Shown here: positions 33,971-44,802 of the stretch, piece after piece
Layout: each line of letters opens with the position of its first letter
Numbering within the stretch: the first letter of the stretch is position 1
Assembly: GCA_964019695.1 (NCBI GenBank)
Contig: OZ026517.1
Location: 53,871,672-53,935,671 of the forward strand
Length of the DNA: 64,000 bases
Source of the DNA: Loripinus fragilis
Taxonomy: Eukaryota > Mollusca > Bivalvia > Lucinida > Lucinidae
Reading direction: 5' to 3'
Notes under the pieces: generated by a model
Told to the model about the DNA's origin: nothing
What the model saw: only the letters and a program-made list of their open reading frames with translations
Databases searched by the model: none
Position numbers and translations under genes: made by a program

Positions 33971-34043
33971 GTGTTAAAGTTCACTAATACATTTTATTAT
34001 ACCTCACGTGAATTTCCCATACAAAACTTCCATAGACGAACGA

Positions 34044-34133
34044 CTGATATTTTATAATATCACCCGGTGCTACAGCAATGGCGAATACTGCCACGTGTTT
34101 GCCATAGCAGCGGAAGATATTATAAAATATCAG
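34044..34133 (+). repeat. Inverted repeat, 18-bp perfect arms
   Basis: ctgatattttataatatc and its exact complement at 34116-34133, with GC-richer surroundings. The adjacent open frame crosses the repeat and is not supported as a gene. Confidence 0.6.
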
Positions 34134-34631
34134 GGCGGTCACATGATGCGTAACACCGATGCGCGTACGGTTCGTTCACGTCAGGAGACGTTCAACAGCA
34201 ATGGCGGACATGGCACATGATTTGGCGACTTTAAACACCAAATAACTTCGTTGTTTATGGTCAGAAACATAAAGTGTGGGTACTCGTTTTCTTAGTTAGG
34301 ACGAGAGGAACACGTTGAGACCAAATTCGAGCCGATTTGGCGAAATTTTCTATTTTACAACAAAACCGCATCTTGTACAGTATCTCCATTTAAATGACGC
34401 TGCTTTGTATTAAGTTTGACGTCATCGACTTCTTATGACGTAATTTGTTGAACCGAACGTCATGATCAGTTCGAGCATTCAAACTGTTCAAATGAAACAT
34501 TTTTGTGAAAGATGTATTTTCATTCATGCAGATCTATAAGAAGCTGGGCATTATTTTCCCTTTGGATCTCCCCTCACCATAGTAGGCCTAGGACAGTGGC
34601 AAATAAAGGATGTAATGTTCGGTATAATAAA

Positions 34632-34778
34632 ATAAATATTACCTTCCCTGATATGGTGATAGTCGAAAATATCATCCCTCGAAATATGATTATCAACCTC
34701 GGCTGCGCCTCGGTTGATAATCACATTCCACGGGATGGTATTTTCGACTATCACCATATCAGGGAAGGTAATATTTAT
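34632..34778 (+). mobile_element. 147-bp near-perfect palindrome (MITE)
   Basis: Arms start ataaatattaccttccctg and pair with few mismatches to a ~13-nt loop at tcggctgcgcctc. Open frames on both strands here mirror each other and result from the palindrome. It lies in gene 2 coding intron 1. Confidence 0.85.
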
Positions 34779-35337
34779 ATAGTATTAGGTCAAGTTCAGC
34801 ACTTGGGCCAGCTTGCGTGACTGGTACCTATCACATATATGATCTGCGTAAAGGCACTTGTTATGCATTGAAGCAAGATTTTTTATCTGAATGTATCCTA
34901 TTTCATAATTTGTATGTGTCACCCCATCGCTTGGCATGCTTGTCTCAGTCTTTGCATTATCTTCGGGTAGGTGGCATTCTTCATATCTGATTTGAGCATT
35001 CTAGGTACATTTTCATACTTGTTTACCAAATTCGTCACAAAGTCATGCAATTATTCAATCTTGTATCTGTAAATTGACCTTAGATTTATAAAAAAAAAAA
35101 AAAGAGATGAATTTGTTTTGTAGCACATGAAATGGAAACTTGGATGAAGTGACGGTTGTTATATCCTACCAGCTTTCAGTTCAATGTTGTTAGCACAAGC
35201 ATTTGGTTTAGAAATAATCATTACAATCTGAGAAACCTTTCACATGCTATTAAGAAGCCTTATTCTCGCTAAATTTAAAGAAGATATCGTAAAATTTGTC
35301 GTCTGCTACAGATGTGACTTTCAACATCTCTTTTCAG

Positions 35338-35473
35338 AATCCTACAAATTCACTCATGGTGCAAGCATTTGAAGACATTGTTCAGAAGCATCCTAATGAC
35401 CCAGAGCAGATCAAAATTGCCTACAACAGGCTCCTTGCCTCAGAAAGTTCATCTCCTGGACATAGCCCATTTG
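35338..35473 (+). CDS. Gene 2, coding exon 2
   Basis: 136 nt between acceptor ctcttttcag and donor gtaagaac. It enters in phase 0, matching exon 1, and leaves one base into a codon. It encodes residues 646-690: NPTNSLMVQAFEDIVQKHPN, then DPEQIKIAYNRLLAS and a Ser/Pro tail. The segment looks helical and folded, unlike the N-terminus. No domain name can be given. The next exon is 16.4 kb away across the nested elements. Confidence 0.75.
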
Positions 35474-35519
35474 GTAAGAACTTTAAGATTGTTTAGATAT
35501 TGAATTTCATATACCTTTA

Positions 35520-35705
35520 ACTCCTAATCCTTGGTAGCAGCGTCTTTTGCTGTCTGCTGATAACCTTTGCAAAGAGTTTAAAGCCAGAAGAAAACATTCA
35601 AAATGTTTGACACTCAGATAGTGTTCCTGAAAGATTTTTTTCTAAAAAAAAGACAGCAGACGACAACAAAAACATAAAAAATTACCTAGCATGCAGAGTT
35701 ATATA
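35520..35705 (+). repeat. Family D palindromic repeat
   Basis: gctgtctgctgataaccttt, a shortened core around gtttaaagccagaag, then gtgttcctgaaagatt and the agcatgcagagtta end. Confidence 0.65.
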
Positions 35706-36397
35706 AATAAAGGACATGGATAGTTTTCTGAAAGTTAATATTGACAAAATGGAATGCAAAACATGTACGGTAAATGTTCTAAAATTTCGAACACTCTAAA
35801 ATTACGAACACCTAAAATTATCGCCGAAAATAATTTTTAAAACATCCTAAAAAATCGAACACTGCCCTTTTTTCGGAAAAGTGAATTCCTAAAATTACGA
35901 ACACACGTTTTTTCGGCGGAAAATCGATGTCCGTTTGGCCCATCTGTGTTCGATATACTTCTACCGTACAGCACGTGAGCGGTAGCGGTATTTGGAAGGT
36001 TCCATTCTACTTAGATGGGTAATCTGGCACGTGACATTCTATTTCGCATGCCAGCACGCGACGTTATATGTTACGCATTATTCAAGGTCACCAGCATTGA
36101 CGATGCACGGACAAGTTCCTGCAACGATTCCGAAACTGCTTTGACTATCCCTATTGAGTATATGTATCTACCCAAATGGCTGAGATCATTATTTATTACT
36201 GACCAAACATTGACCTTCAGGCCGCGATTCAGCTAACTGTACGTGAATTATATTTAATATTTACCGACATGCCTGCAAGAACTCACATGTGGTCATCATC
36301 TCTTTTTTATTCACGGTACATTACCGTTTACTTCAGGCTGAAATATGTGTGATTCTCAGGTTATCCGACTGACACCCCCTCCCCTCCCCTCCCTTAG

Positions 36398-36576
36398 TTC
36401 GGCAATATGCCCAAGCCGCGTGTGACACGGATCGCACTTCTATCATTCAATGCATGTGCTCTTTTCTTGAACACAGCTGGACCCCAGCATGAAATCATCT
36501 TGCGCGGAGCCCCATATGAGCTGGTAAAGACCCTGCTGGTACTTATGACAGATGTGATCAGCGAAGGCTCAGGAAA
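36398..36576 (+). CDS. Possible exon, unassigned
   Basis: A long pyrimidine tract (ccctcccctcccctcccttag) precedes 36398 and a gtatgtg donor follows 36576. The frame stays open and encodes FGNMPKPRVTRIALLSF, then NTAGPQHEIILRGAPYELVK and DVISEGSGK. Base composition is less AT-rich than the flanks. It lies between the outer end and the foldback element, so it could be part of an element-encoded gene. No partner exons and no domain were recognised. A minus frame also covers it. Confidence 0.25.
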
Positions 36577-36599
36577 GTATGTGTGTTTGCACAATCTCG

Positions 36600-37810
36600 T
36601 CAGGGTCTCGCTCACTAACAAAGTTTAAAGTGGCTAAAGACTCTAGCAAAATAAAAATTCTAGACATCTACGTACGTTGGCGGTTTTCTAAGTACATGTA
36701 ATAATGGCTATTCCTATCCATCAAAAACATCAAATTCCTCAAACAAACTGTTGAGCCGATCGCGGCGTGTCTGTTTCGTTTGTCCTCATGAAACTGCACA
36801 GGGAAGGTCCTACGAGTGCGTTACCGGTATTATGTACGCACAAACGTACATACATGTACCAAGAAATAAATTGATTGTAGCACGATTCTGCATCCTGATG
36901 AATTTAATATTTACATATTTAATTTCAGTTCATGAAATTATGGTACCTATCGCATATGCGAGCAGCGAAGGCTCAGACGAGCCTGCGCATCCGTGGAAAA
37001 TCGCCAGCGCCTTAACTGCCCACATACACATAGAAGGAAAGTAGATGAAGGTGCATGCCTTAATTTTGGGAAATATAGCCCCACTAAGTGGCTGTGAATT
37101 TAAAAGCCCTTGAGATGATCGCGACATCTCGGAATTCGCTTTATTTACCAAAATTACCACACGTCTGTAGATGTATGTACCCCGGCTTTGTTACATGTGA
37201 AGATCAGCCTGCGCACCGCACAGTCTTATCAGCTACTTTGTTTCTAGAACAAAACATTTAACATTTTGTCGGGCCAGATCTGGGCCCAAACTGTCTGCTA
37301 AATTAGTTTGTCACAGCCTCTTTGAGGGGGGGGGGGGGGGGGGGGTTGCCTCCCAGGTCCCACCGTGGGTCCGGCACTGCTAATAGTATCAGCCGCAGAC
37401 AAAGGGACAGGGTAATGGTTCACGGACATGTTTGAGAACAAAGAAGCCGACTATCAGACCACGTGTTGTTGTTGTTTTAAGACTCGGGTAGCACGCTTTG
37501 GCTTTGACGAACGAAAGCGGACTTAGCACACAAAACATGATTGCCTAGCTGTGTCTCCGTTTGTCTGAAAAAAGAAAAAAATTCAGTGAGCTCGAGCATG
37601 AAACGGCGCACTGCATGCATGAAAAGCTAGATTTGTGGTACTTGTCTGAATTTGTCCTTTTCTTTGAGATATTAATGTACCCAGCGTATCTTACGTACAT
37701 CGGCTCGAAGCCAATATATATCATTAATTGAGCCGCGACATATGATTGGACTGCAGAGAGTGTTCAATTATGAAGACTCTGCATGTACATAAACGAACTT
37801 GAAATAATCG
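36600..37810. other. Unassigned intronic DNA
   Basis: Contains a poly-G run at 37327-37345, MITE-like fragments (agacgagcctgcgcatccg near 36972, atcagcctgcgcaccgc near 37203) and no supported gene. Confidence 0.45.
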
Positions 37811-38045
37811 AATCGCGACATATGATTTCCAACAATGTGGCATTTTGACGAGTGTAGACTCAGACGAGCCTGTGCAGCCTCCTTTTAAGCTTACAAACTC
37901 CAAACGATGTTCAGTCAGTAGCTTAACACTCATAAAATATTCAAGCGACTGGCAAAGGCTCTGATCAGACTGTGCATATGCGCAGGCTGATCTGAGGCTT
38001 TGCTGGTCCCACATACCACATTGTTGGAAATCTCATGTCACGGGT
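37811..38045 (-). mobile_element. Foldback MITE, family B, copy 4
   Basis: Ends cgcgacatatgatttcc and ggaaatctcatgtcacg bound a core with gcatatgcgcaggctgatc. It sits about 60 bp outside the foldback element. Confidence 0.75.
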
Positions 38046-38118
38046 CAAATTTAGTATATTCTTTCGAGGTATCGGACGCAAAGTCGGACGTTCGCTTACA
38101 TACGGAAGCCCTGGAGGG

Positions 38119-38228
38119 ACATTTTTACTTATTACTTATCACTTATTACTTACTACTTATTACTTATCACTTATTACTTATTACTTACTACTTATCACTT
38201 ACTACTTACTACTTATTACTTATCATAT
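38119..38228 (+). repeat. Tandem tacttattac/tacttatcac repeat
   Basis: About eleven decamer units mixing ttacttatta and ttacttatca. The mirror copy is at 48962-49068. Confidence 0.9.
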
Positions 38229-38230
38229 CA

Positions 38231-38575
38231 CCGGGCCGCGTAGCGCAGTCAGTAACGTGTCTGGCAACAGATGCGAGTCTGATTGCAGATCCAGGGGTCG
38301 CAAGTTCGATCTCGGCTAGGTTCCATACTTTTGTGGAGATTGATCATGGAATAATTTCTACGGTCATTCTCCTCCCTTCCGCTGAATCATTCAAGAAGGG
38401 TTGTTGTCAGTTACAAGCGAAAGTATGTGCACGAAGTACTGGTTAACTGCTTGTTCAAGCTTGCTTGTTCGAGCTTGCCCAGGAAAATATGTGGCTTGCT
38501 GAACTGACTATCCCGCCATGACAATAGCTGTTGACTTTGGACGTAAAGCAACAAAACAAACAAACAAGCAAACAA
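38231..38575 (+). mobile_element. SINE-2, complete copy
   Basis: The tRNA-like head has A-box gtagcgcagtcagtaacg and B-box caagttcgatctc. A ~250-bp body and an aacaaaacaaacaaacaagc tail follow. It contains a short internal duplication (cttgttcaagcttg, cttgttcgagcttg). Confidence 0.85.
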
Positions 38576-38650
38576 AACTTATCATATCATTATATCACCC
38601 ATATAATGGCGGGAAACTCATTGTACATTCCATGTAATAGCCGTAAGCTG

Positions 38651-38675
38651 TAGTAGTAGTAGTAGCAGTAGCAGC

Positions 38676-38722
<47 letters not shown>

Positions 38723-38838
38723 AAGTAGTAGTAGTAGCAGCAGTAGTAGTGTAGTAGTATTAGTAATTATAGTAGTAGCAGCAGCAGTAGTATTAGTGGT
38801 GGTAGTGATTATTGTTGTTGTAGTATTAGTAGTAGTAA
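38651..38838 (+). repeat. (TAG)n microsatellite, interrupted
   Basis: Long TAG runs interrupted by CAG, AAG and TAT triplets. The mirror is the TAC stretch at 48188-48534. Confidence 0.95.
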
Positions 38839-38847
38839 TATATTTGT

Positions 38848-39041
38848 TTGATTTGATTCTTAACGTCCCATCAACAATCTTTCAGTTATATTAGGACGGG
38901 TATTCCTGGGTTGAACCTGTACTAAGCTAGAATAAATGTGTATTGCTCAAGGACCACAACGCAGTGACGCCTGTGAGGCTCGAACCCGTGGCTTCTCGGT
39001 CTCGAGGCCAGCACTCTACCACTGAGCCACTGCCCTCCAGG
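38848..39041 (-). mobile_element. SINE-1, reverse strand
   Basis: Read on the minus strand: cagtggctcagtggtagag, ccacgggttcgagcctc, gacccgtcc-like body, tgaaagattgttgatggg and a tail of caaat/caaac. Mirror copy at 47989-48186, about 85% similar by eye. Confidence 0.8.
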
Positions 39042-39083
39042 GTAATAATATAAGTGGTGGTAATGATTATAGTAGTTGTAGTT

Positions 39084-39116
<33 letters not shown>

Positions 39117-39154
39117 CCCTTACGGAAAAAAATGCACTGCCGCAAACAATTTTC

Positions 39155-40332
39155 GCGAACAGCTAGCGAATGCTCTGCGAATACTCTGCGAATACTCTGG
39201 GAATACTCTGCGATTGCTCGGTAATCATAACCGTATATGGCTGACCAGTATTCGCGGAATGTTCGCGAGATGTTCACTTTTCACATGCAAATTAGGTCTG
39301 CCGCGAACACTTCTGCGAATATTCCGCGAACATGCATTTAAATCTGTTGATTAAATATACTGCGAATATCCTACGCTCATTCTGCGAATATTCTGCGAAC
39401 ATTTTAATTAAAAGTAAAAAAAGCTGTAGCAAATATGTAGGGAACAATAATTTCGAATAGCCTGCGAACAAGCCGCTGCAAATATGATCTCAGAAAATCT
39501 TGTTTCCGCTGTAGGGGATATTTGGGGAATGTTCTTTCCCCTACAGTGTGAACTCTATAATTAAGGAAAAGATAATGAGGCAATAATTAAAAAGTTCAGG
39601 TAATTTGCAAAGTAATAAAACAAGAGTTCTCCATCTTGTTTGTGACACATTCTCCTGTCCAGATACATGTACATGTTATTATTACAAGCTAGATGGAGTG
39701 AATGAGAAATCTGGCCCCCCACCCCTCCCCCCACAAACAAAAAACCTAGGACTAACTACATGTAAGTTTACAGGCCTCAAATAAACAAGCCAGACTTAAG
39801 GGTTTATGACAAAGGGAGCATCAAACCAGCCTCCCAGCTACATGCAGGGACTAACTAGAACTTAATATTTCACTTGCAGCAAGTTTGGACACACTATCAG
39901 ATAAGTGAATAGTAACAAAGGCCCTGATCAGACTGCGTAATTGCCGTTGAAGGTCCAAAACCATGATGACAGGCTTTCTCTTGTTGAGGCCTATAGTAAA
40001 AATGCCAGATGTAGAATTATTTCTTCATTTTTTGCTAGCATAGCATACCTTACTATCCAGTTTTGCTAACTTGTGTTCTTGTCACATTTCCTTATGATGT
40101 CTGGAGTATCGTGTGGTATTGGATTGTATGGATTCCTTATCATTGCTATCTTCCTTTCTATGTAAAACATTTTACCAGATTTCTGTGTGTGAAGTATTGA
40201 ACTTTTTTGGTGACTGCTGCACAGGTACAGTATAGACAAATATATCATTTTCAGTTCTAAGATATAGATGTATAAAAATTTATGCATTTGTAAATAATAC
40301 AGCAACTCAAATAATAGAACAGAGTATTTATA
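39155..40332 (+). repeat. Segmental tandem duplication, copy 1
   Basis: Matches 40614-42113 in order: GCGAA motifs, ttatgg-type stretches, ttgcaaagtaataaaac, a family A MITE (39770-39995) and tatgatgtctggagtatcgt near 40092. Identity is roughly 85-90% by eye. Confidence 0.8.
39770..39995 (-). mobile_element. Foldback MITE, family A, copy 3
   Basis: Diverged copy with gacttaagggtttatgac, tgatcagactgcg and gatgacaggctttctc. It was duplicated with its host segment. Confidence 0.6.
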
Positions 40333-40962
40333 ACAATACACTTATTATCACGGGTATGAAACTTCATAAACAGAGCTGGCGGTTCTGTATATGGAGGCTA
40401 AAAAATCACATGAAAACCAAAAAAATATATCTTTTATCGGGTTAAATAGCTAAACAAGGAGAATGTAGTGCTTCGCTCTGGTCTTGCAACTGCTAACCCA
40501 AGCTGATGACAGATGCAAATCGTGAGCAGTTTAATCTGAATGGTAAACAACCTTCATGTAACTAACTATACAGAAAGGATTCAGACAAACTGTACAATTT
40601 GTATCTTATTTTGGCGAACAACTAGCAAATACTCTGCGAATAATCGGTAAACATAACCATATATGGCAGACCAGTATTCGCGGAATATTCGCGAGATGTT
40701 CATTTTTCACATGCAAATTAGGTCTGCAGCGAATACTTATAGTTAACAGCCTGCGAATATTCTGCGAATATTTGGCGAACATTCATTTAAATATGTTAAT
40801 TAAATATGCAGCGAATATTCTGCGAATATTCTGTGAATATTCTGCGAATATTTTAATAAAAAGGAAAAATCGCTGTTGCAAATATGTAGCGAACAATAAC
40901 TGTGAATATCCTGCGAACAAGCAGCAATTATGCTGCGAATAGATCTCGGAAAATCTTGTTTA

Positions 40963-41326
40963 GGCTAACCTTAAAAAAATGTTGGTTTGCCATGTCCTAC
41001 CTACCCACCCAAAACAGGCCCTACCCAAAAAAATTTATTGCCTTTCTGAGAATCTTTTTTTTAAATTTTTACTCTAAATTCTTTTAACAAATACTTCTTT
41101 AAAATGACTAAAAGACGATTTTAATTGAAGAAAGGTTACAGAGACTCTTATTATATGCATTCTTACCTTATATACATGTACAGCATTTGTAGACCTCTAA
41201 AAGTGATAGTAAGGTCATAAAATTATGCTGTATTTCTAAAAAAAATACAAAAAAATACCTACTTCCTATCCAAACTGAGATTGATGGGTAGGAGCACAGC
41301 AAACAAATATATTTTTAAGGATGGCC
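40963..41326 (+). mobile_element. Harbinger-like MITE, TTA duplication
   Basis: The left end ggctaaccttaaaaa and the inverse of the right end ggccatccttaaaaa match over ~45 bp with gaps. TTA flanks both sides (40960-40962, 41327-41329). Copy 1 of the host segment lacks it, which confirms the boundaries. Confidence 0.8.
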
Positions 41327-41552
41327 TTACACTGTAGCGAATATTTGGCGAATGTGCTGTCCCTCACAGTGTAGACTCCATAATCAAGGGAAAGATAAAT
41401 GAGGAAATAATTCAAAAGGGCAGATAATTTGCAAAGTAATAAAACAAAAGTTGCCATCTTGTTTGTGACACATTCCCGTGTCAAGATACATGTACATATT
41501 ATTATTCCAAGCAAGAAAGGGTTAATGAGAAATTAAAAATACATATAAGTTT

Positions 41553-41795
41553 ACAGGCCTCAAATAAACAAGCCAGACTTCGGGGTTTCGGACAAAGGGA
41601 GCATCAAACCAGTCTCCCAACTACATGCAGGGACTAACTAGAACTTAAAATTTCAATCGCAGCAAGTTTAGATATGCTATCAAATAAGCAAAGTAACAAA
41701 GGCCCTGATCAGACTGTGTGGTGAGCAAGCTGGTAATTGCCTTTGATGGTCCAAAACCATGACGACAGGTTTTATCTCGTTGAGGCCTATATATA
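41553..41795 (-). mobile_element. Foldback MITE, family A, copy 4
   Basis: Counterpart of 39770-39995 in the duplicated segment, with gacttcggggtttcggac and gacgacaggttttatctcg. Confidence 0.65.
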
Positions 41796-42589
41796 ATTGG
41801 AAAAGTAAAAATGCCAGATGTAAAATTATTTCTTCATTTTTTGCCATCATAGCATACCTTACTATGCAGTTTTGCTAACTTGTGTTGTTGCCACATTTCC
41901 TTATGATGTCTGGAGTATCGTGTGGTATTGGATTGTATGGATTCCTTATCATTGCTATCATCCTTTCTATGTAAAACATTTTACCAGATTTCTATGTGCG
42001 AAGTATTGAACTTTTTTGGTGACTGCTGCATATTTCAGTTCTAAGATGTATAAAAGTTAATACATTTGTAAATAATACAGCAACTCAAATAACAGAACAT
42101 AGTATTTATATATAGACCCTGCGGAGCCGTCATTATACATAAAGGTACAGGATATTGGAACAGGCAGATCTGAAACTGCCCTAATCATAGCCTCACTGGT
42201 CCTAATTTTTAGGTGTTTTTTAATACTTGAACAAACTAGCTGGAATCTCGCCTTATCGCAGATAGCAAAACTGTGTTTGGTCATTTAAGCAGGAGCCCTA
42301 TTCTGAACACCTCCCCAGAAGGAACAGGTTAGGGAATTTGCCAGATCTGGCCTGAACATCGTCCGATCGCAAATACTCATTTGTAATGATGATGTATGAT
42401 GGAACAAGCTCCCAGAAGGTCACCCCATAGGCATAAGAGTTGGGATCTTTGAACAGGCTGGCACGAACCTAACCTCAGCGCACAGATAGTGAATTGTGAT
42501 GTTTTACTTTAGTGTTTGAAAAGGCTTGTTAGGACCTAGACTTACCAACCCCACGTCTATCATGCTCTACCCTACCCATTTTATTGACT

Positions 42590-42690
42590 CGGGTACGAGT
42601 TGACTTGGGATAGGTACGAGTTGACTTGGGATAGGTACGAGTTGACCAAAGGTCAGGTACGAGTTGACCAAAAATGGGTGAGAGTTGACT
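42590..42690 (+). repeat. ~21-bp minisatellite, left part
   Basis: Repeats of ggtacgagttgacttgggat and variants (gaccaaaggtca, gaccaaaaatgg). It resumes at 43040-43072 beyond a SINE. Confidence 0.85.
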
Positions 42691-42693
42691 TAG

Positions 42694-43039
42694 GTGAAAA
42701 CGTGGTAGCTCAGTGGTTTGGCACTTGCCTCTGGTGCTAGAGGTCCCAGGTTCGATTCCCGCTCGCAGCGAGAAAAATTTCGGTGTCCGAACACGCTTTC
42801 TCTAGTGTCATTTGAAGGGATGACGCTAGATAAGTGCATCGTCCTTCGGATCGGGATGTTAACTGGATGTCCCCTGTGCAGGGAAAGTCACCCCCTGTGC
42901 ATGTTAAAGAACCCTACGGTAATTTAGATATGGTTACTTGTAGGCTTTCATCCTGCAACCCGGAGTGTACAAAGTACACCTGCCGATAATACTCGAAAGA
43001 GGGTCTGGCAGTATATAGAGAAAGAAAGAAAGAAAAAAA
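42694..43039 (+). mobile_element. SINE-3, tRNA-derived, inserted in the minisatellite
   Basis: The head has A-box tggtagctcagtggtttgg and B-box aggttcgattcccg. The body includes gtgcatcgtccttcggatcg and gtgcatgttaaagaaccc, and the tail is agaaagaaagaaagaaa. It belongs to a different family from SINE-1 and SINE-2. Confidence 0.85.
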
Positions 43040-43072
43040 GGTACGAGTAGACTTAGGTACGAGTGGACTAGA

Positions 43073-44045
43073 AACCCTATGCAAGCCCCTGTCGCACTTT
43101 TAAAAAATTAATATAAGATGTCTTACTGTACAATTTCGAGCCAAATCAATGTCCAAGACTTTAAATACTTGAAATCTTTTATAAAAATATATCTTAGTGT
43201 TCATGCTGTCCAATTATCCATAATGAAAGTAGCTGTCGCTTCAAACTTTCAATTGGCCGCCATTGTTGTTGAAAATAACAACACGTGAATGGTTACAACG
43301 AAAGCTAAAAATGTTTTTGACGAAAACTTTTTTGACGAATTTTCTTACGCAATTCAAAGACTTGCATGTTCAAACGTCAAAAGGTAAGACAAATCGGAAC
43401 TGCATACAGCTCAGCTTTACTTTAGAACAAATTTGTTCTATTTATATACATGTATGTGCAAAATGGGAAAACAAATAGGATTGGTGATGGTGGAAAGAAA
43501 CACTCTTCAATATCACTTTTAGGGTGGCACCACACCGTGCCATTTTTGCACTCTTTCATTTTTTCTGGATGCAAAGCTCTTTTTATAAAGATAAAGATAA
43601 GATAAAAATTGAAATTTTACAACAAGCCCGAAAAATATCCCCAATTCTGTACCTTGACCTTTAGAAACGACCCTAAAATGCATAGAAATGACCCCTTTTG
43701 TGATTACCCCTAAAAATATCCACAAAACTTCATACCCCCAAAAATATTAATCTTTCTCAAAAAACCCAAAATATTGAAATTCAAAATATTGAAAAAAAAT
43801 AAATAGTCCACACCTTTTTATGTATAAAATTACAGAGTACCCCCTCCCCGGCCAGGTTTGTGGTACCTGCTCAAGCTATGAATAGCTTCTCAAAATTAAA
43901 GGGGTAAGATGTTAATTGGACTATATTTGCTGTCTTCTCTGCCTGAAGGAGATTGTACTTTGGTGTAGTTGCATGCATTATTCGAAGTATCCTATCCATT
44001 TCAACAGTTTACTGTCTTTCTCCTTTCTTTGTTGGCTGGGGGAAG
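43073..44045. other. Unassigned interior of the 8.6-kb element
   Basis: Short frames only (for example 43263-43478). 43620-43760 contains repeated cccctaaaa-type short motifs. No gene supported. Confidence 0.45.
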
Positions 44046-44059
44046 GCTTGGGGGGAATT

Positions 44060-44262
44060 TTGTTTGATTTGATTTGATTCTTTACGTCCCATCAACAATC
44101 TTTCAGTTATAAAGGGACGGGTCTTCCTGGGTTGAACCAGTACTAAGCTAGGATTAATGTGTCTTGCTCAAGGACACAACGCAGTGACCCCGGTGAGGCT
44201 CGAACCCGCGGCCCTTCGGTCTCGAGTCAAGCACTCTACCACTGAGCCACTGTGCTCCCTAA
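44060..44262 (-). mobile_element. SINE-1, reverse strand
   Basis: A complete copy read on the minus strand, with cagtggctcagtggtagag and ccgcgggttcgagcctc. Imperfect flanks cttggggggaat (44048) and cttgggggaaat (44264) are a plausible target duplication. Confidence 0.85.
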
Positions 44263-44691
44263 CTTGGGGGAAATGAAATAATATAAGAAGCTCTAGCGAT
44301 AAGGCGTATATTTTCCCTAGTTGACATGATTACAAAAGCTGAAATTTTAAATAACCCTAATGATTATAAAATTGGTCTGTTTGGGTAGTATAATATGTAT
44401 AGTTGGCATCAAAATACGTTTCAAAGCGATTCATCATTTACAAAGCCTTGAAAACTTGCGCTTTCTACTCCCACCCCTCATTTTACGTCTTTATATGGGG
44501 TGTCATTTAGACCAGAATTTTAGTAAATCCCTTAAAGGTTCTCAAAAAGTAAAAGTACTAAATTATTAAGATTATAAATGCCCTTCGTTTCCAAAACTTT
44601 GCAATATTCATACTGCGTACGAAATATACTTAAAATTGTGATGTTTGTCATTGAAAAGATGAACTTGGTGTCTTTCAGTTTGTTTTAGATG

Positions 44692-44802
44692 CTTCCCCCC
44701 CCCCCCTAGACCCAAGATGCCCTTTGGACAATTGAACGTCATTATATAAATATACAACATGTGTAAAGGGCGTCTTGGGTCTAGGAGGGGGGGGGGGGGG
44801 AA
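44692..44802 (+). repeat. Inverted repeat with poly-C and poly-G arms
   Basis: A C run then ctagacccaagatgcccttt pairs with aaagggcgtcttgggtctag then a G run. The long homopolymers are assembly-prone. Confidence 0.75.

Larger units (their letters stand above)
40614..42113 (+). repeat. Segmental tandem duplication, copy 2
   Basis: Second copy of the 39155-40332 segment, longer only because a 364-bp MITE sits at 40963-41326. It includes its own family A MITE (41553-41795). Confidence 0.8.

Noticed and set aside
34201..34245. Short ORF MADMAHDLATLNTK with a good start context
   Set aside because: Fourteen codons with no splice or conservation evidence, inside an intron of gene 2. Chance occurrence is likely.
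34512..34820. Overlapping genes on both strands around 34.6 kb
   Set aside because: The two frames are mirror images caused by the 147-bp palindrome.
38651..39117. TAG/TAC triplet arrays as a CRISPR array or poly-amino-acid gene
   Set aside because: They are simple microsatellites without unique spacers. The long Leu, Val, Ser and Tyr runs in all frames are artefacts of the triplet repeat.
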